Assembly: GCA_033782935.1 (NCBI GenBank)
Contig: JAWQEG010001559.1
Location: forward strand, 992,001 to 1,056,000
Direction: 5' to 3'
DNA from: Petrolisthes cinctipes
Lineage: Eukaryota > Arthropoda > Malacostraca > Decapoda > Porcellanidae
DNA: 64,000 bases
Shown: piece after piece, positions 48,033 through 61,500 of the stretch
How positions within the stretch are numbered: position 1 is the first letter of the stretch
Layout of the letters: every line of letters begins with the position of its first letter
Translations under genes and position numbers: made by a program
Notes under the pieces: model-generated
What the model saw: the letters and a program-made list of their open reading frames with translations, nothing else
What the model was told of the DNA's origin: nothing
Databases searched by the model: none

Positions 48033-50683
48033 TTAGCATGTTTTTAGCCTATATTTTGAAAATATTCTAGCACTGAGTAGGCATGTACAGATTGCTTCTG
48101 GGACCCCAAAATATTGAATTTTCGGGTGTTTTGAGCCTGAATTTGAGATATAAACGGGTACAGAAGATACATGCACATATTTACTTTGGGCACCAAAAAT
48201 ATCGATTTTCAGCATGTTTTGGGCCTGAATTCTGAAAATACTCTAACACTGAGTAGGCATGTACAGATCGCTTCTGGGACCCGCAAATATCGAATTTTCG
48301 GGTGTTTAGGGCCAGAATTTGAGATATAAACGGGTACAGAAGATGCATGCACATATCGACTTTTGGGCACCTAAAAGATCGATTTTCAGTATGTTTTTGG
48401 CCTGTATTTTGAAAATACTCTAACACGGAGTAGGCATGTACAGATACCTTCTGGGACCTCTAAATATCGAATTTTCAGGTGTTTTGGGACTGAATTTGAG
48501 ATATCGACTTTTTGGCACCTAAAAGATCGATTTTCAGCATGTTTTGGGCCTGAATTTTGAAAATACTCTAACACGGAGTAGGCATGTACAGATCGCTTCT
48601 GGGACCCCAAAATATCGAATTTTCGGGTGTTTTGAGCTAGAATTTGAGATATAAACGGGTACAGAAGATGCATGCACATATCGACTTTTGGGCACCTAAA
48701 AGATCGATTTTCAGAATGTTTTTGGCCTGTATTTTGAAAATACTCTAACACGGAGTAGGCATGTACCTTCTGGGACCTCTAAATATCGAATTTTTGGGTG
48801 TTTTGGGACTGAATTTGAGATATCGATTTTTTGGCACCTAAAATGTCGAATTTTAGTATATTTTTAGCCTCTATTTTGAAAATATTCTAGCACTGTGTAG
48901 GCATGTACAGATTGCTTCTAGGACACCAAAATATTGAATTTTCGGGTGTTTTGAGCCTGAATTTGAGATATAAACGGGTACAGAAGATACATGCACATAT
49001 TGACTTTGGGCACCAAAAATATCGATTTTCAGCATGTTTTGGGCCTGAATTTTGAAAATACTCTAACACGGAGTAGGCATGTACAGATCGCTTCTGGGAC
49101 CCCAAAATATCGAATTTTCGGGTGTTTAGGGCCAGAATTTGAGATATAAACGGGTACAGAAGATGCATGCACATATCGACTTTTGTGCACCTAAAAGATC
49201 GATTTTCAGTATGTTTTGAGCATGTATTTTGAAAATATCTAACACGGAGTAGGCATGTACAGATCGCTTCTGGGACCCCTAAATATCGAATTTTCGGGTG
49301 TTTTGGGACTGAATTTGAGATATCGACTTTTTGGCACCTAAAAGATCGATTTTTAGCATGTTTTTAGCCTATATTTTGAAAATATTCTAGCACTGAGTAG
49401 GCATGTACAGATTGCTTCTGGGACCCCAAAATATTGAATTTTCGGGTGTTTTGAGCCAGAATTTGAGATATAAACGGGTACAGAAGATGCATGCACATAT
49501 CGACTTTTGGGCACCTAAAAGATCGATTTTCAGTATGTTTTTGGCCTGTATTTTTGAAAATACTCTAACACGGAGTAGGCATGTACAGATACCTTCTGGG
49601 ACCTCTAAATATCGAATTTTCGGGTGTTTTGTGACGGAATTTGAGATATCGATTTTTTGGAACCTAAAAGATCGATTTTTAGCATGTTTTTAGCCTGTAT
49701 TTTGAAAATATTCTAGCACTGAGTAGGCATGTACAGATTGCTTCTGGGACCCCAAAATATTGAATTTTCGGGTGTTTTGAGCCTGAATTTGAGATATAAA
49801 CGGGTACAGAAGATACATGCATATATTGACTTTGGGCACCAAAAATATCGATTTTCAGCATGTTTTGGGCCTGAATTTTGAAAATACTCTAACACTGAGT
49901 AGGCATGTACAGATCGCTTCTGGGACCTGCAAATATCGAATTTTCGGGTGTTTAGGGCCAGAATTTGAGATATAAACGGGTACAGAAGATGCATGCACAT
50001 ATCGACTTTTGGGCACCTAAAAGATCGATTTTCAGTATGTTTTTGGCCTGTATTTTGAAAATACTCTAACACGGAGTAGGCATATACAGATACCTTCTGG
50101 GACCTCTAAATATCGAATTTTCGGGTGTTTTGGGACTGAATTTGAGATATCGATTTTTTGGCACCTAAAATGTCGATGTTTAGCATGTTTTTAGACTATA
50201 TTTTGAAAATATTCTAGCACTGTGTGCAGGCATGTACAGATTGCTTCTGGGACCCCAAAATATTGAATTTTCGGGTGTTTTGAGCCTGAATTTGAGATAT
50301 AAACGGGTACAGAAGATACATGTACATATTGACTTTGGGCATCTAAAATATCGATTTTCAGCATGTTTTGGGCCTGTATTTTAAAAAATACTCTAACACT
50401 GAGTAGGCATGTACAGATTGCTTCTGGGACCCCAAAATATTGAATTTTCGGGTGTTTTGAGCCTGAATTTGAGATATAAACGGGTACTGAAGATGCATGC
50501 ACATATCGACTTTTGTGCACCTAAAAGATCGATTTTCAGTATGTTTTGAGCATGTATTTTGAAAATACTCTAACACGGAGTAGGCATGTACAGATCGCTT
50601 GTGGGACCCCTAAATATCGAATTCTGGGGTGTTTTGGGACTGAATTAGAGATATCGACTTTTTGGCACCTAAAAGATCGATTT
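48033..50683 (+). repeat. Colinear precursor of the right-hand 2967 bp HOR
   Basis: Tails at 48033, 48534, 48853, 49353, 49679 and 50180 have spacings 501, 319, 500, 326 and 501 bp. They match 55153-57300 at a constant 7120 bp offset; the GCTTGTGGG markers at 50597 and 57717 keep the same offset. Shared variants are CCCGCAAATATCG, GAGCTAGAATTTG, CAGAATGTTTTTGG, GAAAATATCTAAC, TATTTTTGAAAAT and GACGGAATTTG. It ends with an intact B2 tail at 50684, where the right-hand HOR instead has a 9 bp deletion. Confidence 0.82.
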
Positions 50684-52722
50684 TTAGCATGTTTTTAGCC
50701 TATATTTTAAAAATATTCTAGCACTGAGTAGGCATGTACAGATTGCTTCTGGGACCCCAAAATATATAATTTTCGGGTGTTTTGAGCCTGAATTTGAAAT
50801 ATAAACGGGTACAGAAGATACATGCACATATTGACTTTGGGCACCAAAAATATCGATTTTCAGCATGTTTTGGGCCTGAATTTTGAAAATACTCTAACAC
50901 GGAGTAGGTAAATACAGATCGCTTCTGGGACCCCAAAATATCGAATTTTCGGGTGTTTAGGGCCAGAATTTGAGATATAAACGGGTACAGAAGATGCATG
51001 CACATATCGACTTTTGGGCACCTAAAAGATCGATTTTCAGTATGTTTTTGGCCTGTATTTTGAAAATACTCTAACACGGAGTAGGCATGTACAGATACCT
51101 TCTGGGACCTCTAAATATCGAATTTTCGGGTGTTTTGGGACGGAATTTGAGATATCGATTTTTTGGCACCTAAAAGATCGATTTTTAGCATGTTTTTAGC
51201 CTATATTTTGAAAATATTCTAGCACTGTGTAGGCATGTACAGATTGCTTCTGGGACCCCAAAATATTGAATTTTCGGGTGTTTTGAGCCTGAATTTGAGA
51301 TATAAACGGGTACAGAAGATACATGCACATATTGACTTTGGGCATCTAAAATATCGATTTTCAGCATGTTTTGGGCCTGTATTTTGAAAATACTCTAACA
51401 CTGAGTAGGCATTTACAGATTGCTTCTGGGACCCCAAAATATTGAATTTTCGGGTGTTTTGAGCCTGAATTTGAGATATAAACGGGTACTGTAGATGCAT
51501 GCACATATCGACTTTTGTGCACCTAAAAGATCTATTTTCAGTATGTTTTGAGCATGTATTTTGAAAATACTCTAACACAGAGTAATCATGTACAGATCGC
51601 TTTTGGGACCCCTAAATATCGAATTTTCGGGTGTTTTGGGACTGAATTTGAGATATCGACTTTTTGGCACTTAAAAGATCGATTTTTAGCATGTTTTTAG
51701 CCTATATTTTGAAAATATTTTAGCACTGTACAGATTGCTTCTGGGACCCCAAAATATATAATTTTCGGGTGTTTTGAGCCAGAATTTGAGATATAAACGG
51801 GTACAGAAGATACATGCACATATTGACTTTGGGCATCTAAAATATCGATTTTCAGCATGTTTTGGGCCTGTATTTTGAAAATACTCTAACACTGAGTAGG
51901 CATGTACAGATTGCTTCTGGGACCCCAAAATATTGAATTTTCGGGTGTTTTGAGCCTGAATTTGAGATATAAACGGGTACTGAAGATGCATGCACATATC
52001 GACTTTTGTGCACCTAAAAGATCGATTTTCAGTATGTTTTGAGCATGTATTTTGAAAACACTCTAACACGGAGTAGGCATGTACAGATCGCTTTTGGGAC
52101 CCCTAAATATCGAATTTTCGGGTGTTTTGGGGGTGAATTTGAGATATCGACTTTTTGGCACCTAAAAGATCGATTTTTAGCATGTTTTTAGCCTATATTT
52201 TGAAAATATTCTAGCACTGAGTAGGCATGTACAGATTGCTTCTGGGACCCCAAAATATTGAATTTTCGGGTGTTTTGAGCCTGAATTTGAGATATAAACG
52301 GGTACAGAAGATACATGCACATATTGACTTTGGGCACCAAAAATATCGATTTTCAGCATGTTTTGGGCCTGAATTTTGAAAATACTCTAACACGGAGTAG
52401 GCATGTACAGATCGCTTCTGGGACCCCAAAATATCGAATTTTCGGGTGTTTAGGGCCAGAATTTGAGATATAAACGGGTACAGAAGATGCATGCACATAT
52501 CGACTTTTGTGCACCTAAAAGATCGATTTTCAATATGTTTTGAGCATGTATTTTGAAAATATCTAACACGGAGTAGGCATGTACAGATCGCTTCTGGGAC
52601 CCCTAAATATCGAATTTTCGGGTGTTTTGGGATTGAATTTGAGATATCGACTTTTTGGCACCTAAAAGATCGATTTTTAGCATGTTTTTAGCCTATATTT
52701 TGAAAATATTCTAGCACTGAGT
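50684..52722 (+). repeat. Trimers incl. the ATATATAATTTTC block
   Basis: Tails at 50684, 51185, 51686, 52177 and 52677 are spaced 501, 501, 491 and 500 bp. 50701-51077 is the fifth copy of the ATATATAATTTTC block, with GGTAAATACAG instead of GGCAAATACAG. Rare spellings GGCATTTACAG, ACTGTAGATGC and GAGTAATCATG are shared with 46.5-47.0 kb. A second ATATATAATTTTC near 51752 sits in a different monomer context. Confidence 0.76.
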
Positions 52723-53551
52723 AGGCATGTACAGATTGCTTCTGGGACCCCAAAATATTGAATTTTCGGGTGTTTTGAGCCAGAATTTGAGATATAAACG
52801 GGTACAGAAGATGCATGCACATATCGACTTTTGGGCACCTAAAAGATCGATTTTCAGTATGTTTTTGGCCTGTATTTTTGAAAATACTCTAACACGAAGT
52901 AGGCATGTACAGATACCTTCTGGGACCTCTAAATATCGAATTTTCGGGTGTTTTGTGACGGAATTTGAGATATCGATTTTTTGGAACCTAAAAGATCGAT
53001 TTTTAGCATGTTTTTAGCCTATATTTTGAAAATATTCTAGCACTGTGTAGGCATGTACAGATTGCTTCTGGGACCCCAAAATATTGAATTTTCGGGTCTT
53101 TTGAGCCTGAATTTGAGATATAAACGGGTACAGATGATACATGCACATATTGACTTTGGGCATCTAAAATATCGATTTTCAGCATGTTTTGGGCCTGTAT
53201 TTTGAAAATACTCTAACACTGAGTAGGCATGTACAGATTGCTTCTGGGACCCCAAAATATTGAATTTTCGGGTGTTTTGAGCCTGAATTTGAGATATAAA
53301 CGGGTACTGAAGATGCATGCACATATCGACTTTTGGGCACCTAAAAGATCGATTTTCAGTATGTTTTTGGCCTGTATTTTGAAAATACTCTAACACGGAG
53401 TAGGCATGTACAGATACCTTCTGGGACCTCTAAATATCGAATTTTCGGGTGTTTTGGGACTGAATTTGAGATATCGATTTTTTGGCACCTAAAATGTCGA
53501 TGTTTAGCATGTTTTTAGCCTATATTTTGAAAATATTCTAGCACTGTGTGC
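52723..53551 (+). repeat. 829 bp tandem duplication, copy 1
   Basis: AGGCATG starts at 52723 and 53552 begin copies that stay aligned at 829 bp through tails 53003/53832 and 53504/54333. Shared variants include CACGAAGTAGG, GACGGAATTTG, TTTTCGGGTCTTTTGAG and ACAGATGATACATG. Confidence 0.85.
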
Positions 53552-54380
53552 AGGCATGTACAGATTGCTTCTGGGACCCCAAAATATTGAATTTTCGGGT
53601 GTTTTGAGCCAGAATTTGAGATATAAACGGGTACAGAAGATGCATGCACATATCGACTTTTGGGCACCTAAAAGATCGATTTTCAGTATGTTTTTGGCCT
53701 GTATTTTTGAAAATACTCTAACACGAAGTAGGCATGTACAGATACCTTCTGGGACCTCTAAATATCGAATTTTCGGGTGTTTTGTGACGGAATTTGAGAT
53801 CTCGATTTTTTGGAACCTAAAAGATCGATTTTTAGCATGTTTTTAGCCTATATTTTGAAAATATTCTAGCACTGTGTAGGCATGTACAGATTGCTTCTGG
53901 GACCCCAAAATATTGAATTTTCGGGTCTTTTGAGCCTGAATTTGAGATATAAACGGGTACAGATGATACATGCACATATTGACTTTGGGCATCTAAAATA
54001 TCGATTTTCAGCATGTTTTGGGCCTGTATTTTGAAAATACTCTAACACTGAGTAGGCATGTACAGATTGCTTCTGGGACCCCAAAATATTGAATTTTCGG
54101 GTGTTTTGAGCCTGAATTTGAGATATAAACGGGTACTGAAGATGCATGCACATATCGACTTTTGGGCACCTAAAAGATCGATTTTCAGTATGTTTTTGGC
54201 CTGTATTTTGAAAATACTCTAACACGGAGTAGGCATGTACAGATACCTTCTGGGACCTCTAAATATCGAATTTTCGGGTGTTTTGGGACTGAATTTGAGA
54301 TATCGATTTTTTGGCACCTAAAATGTCGATGTTTAGCATGTTTTTAGCCTATATTTTGAAAATATTCTAGCACTGTGTGC
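53552..54380 (+). repeat. 829 bp tandem duplication, copy 2
   Basis: Second copy, differing from the first by at least one base (GAGATCTCG at 53793 versus GAGATATCG at 52964), which destroys the short-monomer GATATC site. The join replaces the GAGCCTG expected after CACTGTGTGCAGGC with the GAGCCAG of the copy 1 start, so the crossover lies within 53552-53617. This copy also overlaps the start of the 2967 bp HOR. Confidence 0.85.
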
Positions 54381-57197
54381 AGGCATGTACAGATTGCTTC
54401 TGGGACCACAAAATATTGAATTTTCGGGTGTTTTGAGCCTGAATTTGAGATATAAACGGGTACAGAAGATACATGCACATATTGACTTTGGGCATCTAAA
54501 ATATCGATTTTCAGCATGTTTTGGGCCTGTATTTTAAAAAATACTCTAACACTGAGTAGGCATGTACAGATTGCTTCTGGGACCCCAAAATATTGAATTT
54601 TCGGGTGTTTTGAGCCTGAATTGGAGATATAAACGGGTACTGAAGATGCATGCACATATCGACTTTTGTGCACCTAAAAGATCGATTTTCAGTATGTTTT
54701 GAGCATGTATTTTGAAAATACTCTAACACGGAGTAGGCATGTACAGATCGCTTGTGGGACCCCTCAATACCGAATTCTGGGGTGTTTTGGGACTGAATTA
54801 GAGATATCGACTTTTTGGCACCTAAAAGATCGATGTTTTGGGCCTGTATTTTGAAAATACTCTAACACCGAGTAGGCATGTACAGAATGCTTCTGGGACC
54901 CCAAAATATTGAATTTTCGGGTGTTTTGAGCCTGAATTTGAGATATAAACGGGTACTGAAGATGCATGCACATATCGACTTTTGTGCACCTAAAAGATCG
55001 ATTTTCAGTATGTTTTGAGCATGTATTTTGAAAACACTCTAACACGGAGTAGGCATGTACAGATCGCTTTTGGGACCCCTAAATATCGAATTTTCGGGTG
55101 TTTTGGGACTGAATTTGAGATATCGACTTTTTGGCACCTAAAAGATCGATTTTTAGCATGTTTTTAGCCTATATTTTGAAAATATTCTAGCACTGAGTAG
55201 GCATGTACAGATTGCTTCTGGGACCCCAAAATATTGAATTTTCGGGTGTTTTGAGCCTTAATTTGAGATATAAACGGGTACAGAAGATACATGCACATAT
55301 TGACTTTGGGCACCAAAAATATCGATTTTCAGCATGTTTTGGGCCTGAATTTTGAAAATACTCTAACACTGAGTTGGCATGTACAGATCGCTTCTGGGAC
55401 CCGCAAATATCGAATTTTCGGGTGTTTAGGGCCAGAATTTGAGATATAAACGGGTACAGAAGATGCATGCACATATCGACTTTTGGGCACCTAAAAGATC
55501 GATTTTCAGTATGTTTTTGGCCTGTATTTTGAAAATACTCTAACACGGAGTAGGCATGTACAGATACCTTCTGGGACCTCTAAATATCGAATTTTCAGGT
55601 GTTTTGGGACTGAATTTGAGATATCGACTTTTTGGCACCTAAAAGATCGATTTTCAGCATGTTTTGGGCCTGAATTTTGAAAATACTCTAACACGGAGTA
55701 GGCATGTACAGATCGCTTCTGGGACCCCAAAATATCGAATTTTCGGGTGTTTTGAGCTAGAATTTGAGATATAAACGGGTACAGAAGATGCATGCACATA
55801 TCGACTTTTGGGCACCTAAAAGATCGATTTTCAGAATGTTTTTGGCCTGTATTTTGAAAATACTCTAACACGGAGTAGGCATGTACCTTCTGGGACCTCT
55901 AAATATCGAATTTTTGGGTGTTTTGGGACTGAATTTGAGATATCGATTTTTTGGCACCTAAAATGTCGAATTTTAGTATATTTTTAGCCTATATTTTGAA
56001 AATATTCTAGCACTGTGTAGGCATGTACAGATTGCTTCTGGGACACCAAAATATTGAATTTTCGGGTGTTTTGAGCCTGAATTTGAGATATAAACGGGTA
56101 CAGAAGATACATGCACATATTGACTTTGGGCACCAAAAATATCGATTTTCAGCATGTTTTGGGCCTGAATTTTGAAAATACTCTAACACGGAGTAGGCAT
56201 GTACAGATCGCTTCTGGGACCCCAAAATATCGAATTTTCGGGTGTTTAGGGCCAGAATTTGAGATATAAACGGGTACAGAAGATGCATGCACATATCGAC
56301 TTTTGTGCACCTAAAAGATCGATTTTCAGTATGTTTTGAGCATGTATTTTGAAAATATCTAACACGGAGTAGGCATGTACAGATCGCTTCTGGGACCCCT
56401 AAATATCGAATTTTCGGGTGTTTTGGGACTGAATTTGAGATATCGACTTTTTGGCACCTAAAAGATCGATTTTTAGCATGTTTTTAGCCTATATTTTGAA
56501 AATATTCTAGCACTGAGTAGGCATGTACAGATTGCTTCTGGGACCCCAAAATATTGAATTTTCGGGTGTTTTGAGCCAGAATTTGAGATATAAACGGGTA
56601 CAGAAGATGCATGCACATATCGACTTTTGGGCACCTAAAAGATCGATTTTCAGTATGTTTTTGGCCTGTATTTTTGAAAATACTCTAACACGGAGTAGGC
56701 ATGTACAGATACCTTCTGGGACCTCTAAATATCGAATTTTCGGGTGTTTTGTGACGGAATTTGAGATATCGATTTTTTGGAACCTAAAAGATCGATTTTT
56801 AGCATGTTTTTAGCCTATATTTTGAAAATATTCTAGCACTGAGTAGGCATGTACAGATTGCTTCTGGGACCCCTAAATATTGAATTTTCGGGTGTTTTGA
56901 GCCTGAATTTGAGATATAAACGGGTACAGAAGATACATGCACATATTGACTTTGGGCACCAAAAATATCGATTTTCAGCATGTTTTGGGCCTGAATTTTG
57001 AAAATACTCTAACACTGAGTAGGCATGTACAGATCGCTTCTGGGACCTGCAAATATCGAATTTTCGGGAGTTTAGGGCCAGAATTTGAGATATAAACGGG
57101 TACAGAAGATGCATGCACATATCGACTTTTGGGCACCTAAAAGATCGATTTTCAGTATGTTTTTGGCCTGTATTTTGAAAATACTCTAACACGGAGT
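54231..57197 (+). repeat. 2967 bp 18-monomer HOR, unit 1
   Basis: Class B1 starts at 54231, 57198 and 60165 are 2967 bp apart, and all internal tails agree (spacings 820, 501, 319, 500, 326, 501). Each unit counts 18 monomers. Unit hallmarks are a TATTTTAAAAAATAC D start, GAATTCTGGGG or GAATTCTAGGG in a short monomer carrying a 9 bp deletion (AGATCGATGTTTTGGG), CCCGCAAATATCG, GAGCTAGAATTTG and TATTTTTGAAAAT. Private bases of unit 1 include GGGACCACAAAAT (54405) and CCCCTCAATACC (54759). Confidence 0.9.
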
Positions 57198-60164
57198 AGG
57201 CATGTACAGATACCTTCTGGGACCTCTAAATATCGAATTTTCGGGTGTTTTGGGACTGAATTTGAGATATCGATTTTTTGGCACCTAAAATGTCGATGTT
57301 TAGCATGTTTTTAGCCTATATTTTGAAAATATTCTAGCACTGTGTGCAGGCATGTACAGATTGCTTCTGGGACCCCAAAATATTGAATTTTCGGGTGTTT
57401 TGAGCCTGAATTTGAGATATAAACGGGTACAGAAGATACATGCACATATTGACTTTGGGCATCTAAAATATCGATTTTCAGCATGTTTTGGGCCTGTATT
57501 TTAAAAAATACTCTAACACTGAGTAGGCATGTACAGATTGCTTCTGGGACCCCAAAATATTGAATTTTCGGGTGTTTTGAGCCTGAATTGGAGATATAAA
57601 CGGGTACTGAAGATGCATGCACATATCGACTTTTGTGCACCTAAAAGATCGATTTTCAGTATGTTTTGAGCATGTATTTTGAAAATACTCTAACACGGAG
57701 TAGGCATGTACAGATCGCTTGTGGGACCCCTAAATACCGAATTCTAGGGTGTTTTGGGACTGAATTAGAGATATCGACTTTTTGGCACCTAAAAGATCGA
57801 TGTTTTGGGCCTGTATTTTGAAAATACTCTAACACCGAGTAGGCATGTACAGAATGCTTCTGGGACCCCAAAATATTGAATTTTCGGGTGTTTTGAGCCT
57901 GAATTTGAGATATAAACGGGTACTGAAGATGCATGCACATATCGACTTTTGTGCACCTAAAAGATCGATTTTCAGTATGTTTTGAGCATGTATTTTGAAA
58001 ACACTCTAACACGGAGTAGGCATGTACAGATCGCTTTTGGGACCCCTAAATATCGAATTTTCGGGTGTTTTGGGACTGAATTTGAGATATCGACTTTTTG
58101 GCACCTAAAAGATCGATTTTTAGCATGTTTTTAGCCTATATTTTGAAAATATTCTAGCACTGAGTAGGCATGTACAGATTGCTTCTGGGACCCCAAAATA
58201 TTGAATTTTCGGGTGTTTTGAGCCTTAATTTGAGATATAAACGGGTACAGAAGATACATGCACATATTGACTTTGGGCACCAAAAATATCGATTTTCAGC
58301 ATGTTTTGGGCCTGAATTTTGAAAATACTCTAACACTGAGTTGGCATGTACAGATCGCTTCTGGGACCCGCAAATATCGAATTTTCGGGTGTTTAGGGCC
58401 AGAATTTGAGATATAAATGGGTACAGAAGATGCATGCACATATCGACTTTTGGGCACCTAAAAGATCGATTTTCAGTATGTTTTTGGCCTGTATTTTGAA
58501 AATACTCTAACACGGAGTAGGCATGTACAGATACCTTCTGGGACCTCTAAATATCGAATTTTCAGGTGTTTTGGGACTGAATTTGAGATATCGACTTTTT
58601 GGCACCTAAAAGATCGATTTTCAGCATGTTTTGGGCCTGAATTTTGAAAATACTCTAACACGGAGTAGGCATGTACAGATCGCTTCTGGGACCCCAAAAT
58701 ATCGAATTTTCGGGTGTTTTGAGCTAGAATTTGAGATATAAACGGGTACAGAAGATGCATGCACATATCGACTTTTGGGCACCTAAAAGATCGATTTTCA
58801 GAATGTTTTTGGCCTGTATTTTGAAAATACTCTAACACGGAGTAGGCATGTACCTTCTGGGACCTCTAAATATCGAATTTTTGGGTGTTTTGGGACTGAA
58901 TTTGAGATATCGATTTTTTGGCACCTAAAATGTCGAATTTTAGTATATTTTTAGCCTATATTTTGAAAATATTCTAGCACTGTGTAGGCATGTACAGATT
59001 GCTTCTGGGACACCAAAATATTGAATTTTCGGGTGTTTTGAGCCTGAATTTGAGATATAAACGGGTACAGAAGATACATGCACATATTGACTTTGGGCAC
59101 CAAAAATATCGATTTTCAGCATGTTTTGGGCCTGAATTTTGAAAATACTCTAACACGGAGTAGGCATGTACAGATCGCTTCTGGGACCCCAAAATATCGA
59201 ATTTTCGGGTGTTTAGGGCCAGAATTTGAGATATAAACGGGTACAGAAGATGCATGCACATATCGACTTTTGTGCACCTAAAAGATCGATTTTCAGTATG
59301 TTTTGAGCATGTATTTTGAAAATATCTAACACGGAGTAGGCATGTACAGATCGCTTCTGGGACCCCTAAATATCGAATTTTCGGGTGTTTTGGGACTGAA
59401 TTTGAGATATCGACTTTTTGGCACCTAAAAGATCGATTTTTAGCATGTTTTTAGCCTATATTTTGAAAATATTCTAGCACTGAGTAGGCATGTACAGATT
59501 GCTTCTGGGACCCCAAAATATTGAATTTTCGGGTGTTTTGAGCCAGAATTTGAGATATAAACGGGTACAGAAGATGCATGCACATATCGACTTTTGGGCA
59601 CCTAAAAGATCGATTTTCAGTATGTTTTTGGCCTGTATTTTTGAAAATACTCTAACACGGAGTAGGCATGTACAGATACCTTCTGGGACCTCTAAATATC
59701 GAATTTTCGGGTGTTTTGTGACGGAATTTGAGATATCGATTTTTTGGAACCTAAAAGATCGATTTTTAGCATGTTTTTAGCCTATATTTTGAAAATATTC
59801 TAGCACTGAGTAGGCATGTACAGATTGCTTCTGGGACCCCAAAATATTGAATTTTCGGGTGTTTTGAGCCTGAATTTGAGATATAAACGGGTACAGAAGA
59901 TACATGCACATATTGACTTTGGGCACCAAAAATATCGATTTTCAGCATGTTTTGGGCCTGAATTTTGAAAATACTCTAACACTGAGTAGGCATGTACAGA
60001 TCGCTTCTGGGACCTGCAAATATCGAATTTTCGGGAGTTTAGGGCCAGAATTTGAGATATAAACGGGTACAGAAGATGCATGCACATATCGACTTTTGGG
60101 CACCTAAAAGATCGATTTTCAGTATGTTTTTGGCCTGTATTTTGAAAATACTCTAACACGGAGT
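57198..60164 (+). repeat. 2967 bp 18-monomer HOR, unit 2
   Basis: Same 18-monomer order as unit 1 with very few single-base differences noticed (CCCCTAAATACCG and GAATTCTAGGG at 57726-57745; ATATAAATGGG near 58411). At this level of identity the copies must be recent or under strong homogenisation. Confidence 0.9.
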
Positions 60165-60683
60165 AGGCATGTACAGATACCTTCTGGGACCTCTAAATAT
60201 CGAATTTTCGGGTGTTTTGGGACTGAATTTGAGATATCGATTTTTTGGCACCTAAAATGTCGATGTTTAGCATGTTTTTAGCCTATATTTTGAAAATATT
60301 CTAGCACTGTGTGCAGGCATGTACAGATTGCTTCTGGGACCCCAAAATATTGAATTTTCGGGTGTTTTGAGCCTGAATTTGAGATATAAACGGGTACAGA
60401 AGATACATGCACATATTGACTTTGGGCATCTAAAATATCGATTTTCAGCATGTTTTGGGCCTGTATTTTAAAAAATACTCTAACACTGAGTAGGCATGTA
60501 CAGATTGCTTCTGGGACCCCAAAATATTGAATTTTCGGGTGTTTTGAGCCTGAATTGGAGATATAAACGGGTACTGAAGATGCATGCACATATCGACTTT
60601 TGTGCACCTAAAAGATCGATTTTCAGTATGTTTTGAGCATGTATTTTGAAAATACTCTAACACGGAGTAGGCATGTACAGATC

Positions 60684-61500
60684 GCTTGTGGGACCCCTAA
60701 ATACCGAATTCTAGGGTGTTTTGGGACTGAATTAGAGATATCGACTTTTTGGCACCTAAAAGATCGATGTTTTGGGCCTGTATTTTGAAAATACTCTAAC
60801 ACCGAGTAGGCATGTACAGAATGCTTCTGGGACCCCAAAATATTGAATTTTCGGGTGTTTTGAGCCTGAATTTGAGATATAAACGGGTACTGAAGATGCA
60901 TGCACATATCGACTTTTGTGCACCTAAAAGATCGATTTTCAGTATGTTTTGAGCATGTATTTTGAAAACACTCTAACACGGAGTAGGCATGTACAGATCG
61001 CTTTTGGGACCCCTAAATATCGAATTTTCGGGTGTTTTGGGACTGAATTTGAGATATCGACTTTTTGGCACCTAAAAGATCGATTTTTAGCATGTTTTTA
61101 GCCTATATTTTGAAAATATTCTAGCACTGAGTAGGCATGTACAGATTGCTTCTGGGACCCCAAAATATTGAATTTTCGGGTGTTTTGAGCCTTAATTTGA
61201 GATATAAACGGGTACAGAAGATACATGCACATATTGACTTTGGGCACCAAAAATATCGATTTTCAGCATGTTTTGGGCCTGAATTTTGAAAATACTCTAA
61301 CACTGAGTTGGCATGTACAGATCGCTTCTGGGACCCGCAAATATCGAATTTTCGGGTGTTTAGGGCCAGAATTTGAGATATAAACGGGTACAGAAGATGC
61401 ATGCACATATCGACTTTTGGGCACCTAAAAGATCGATTTTCAGTATGTTTTTGGCCTGTATTTTGAAAATACTCTAACACGGAGTAGGCATGTACAGATC
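60684..61500 (+). repeat. 817 bp internal duplication in HOR unit 3, copy 1
   Basis: The GCTTGTGGGACCCC marker at 60684 recurs at 61501, and the following monomers (9 bp-deleted short, D, B2, C1, A; five in all) recur in order at 817 bp. Units 1 and 2 have this block once. Confidence 0.88.

Noticed and set aside
52727..53017. Recurrent 96-codon plus-strand open frame (also at 34995, 37001, 49403, 53556, 56523, 59490, 63274)
   Set aside because: Its recurrence follows duplication of the same monomer block. It depends on a +1 T insertion (TATTTTTGAAAAT) in a satellite monomer and has no gene-like context.
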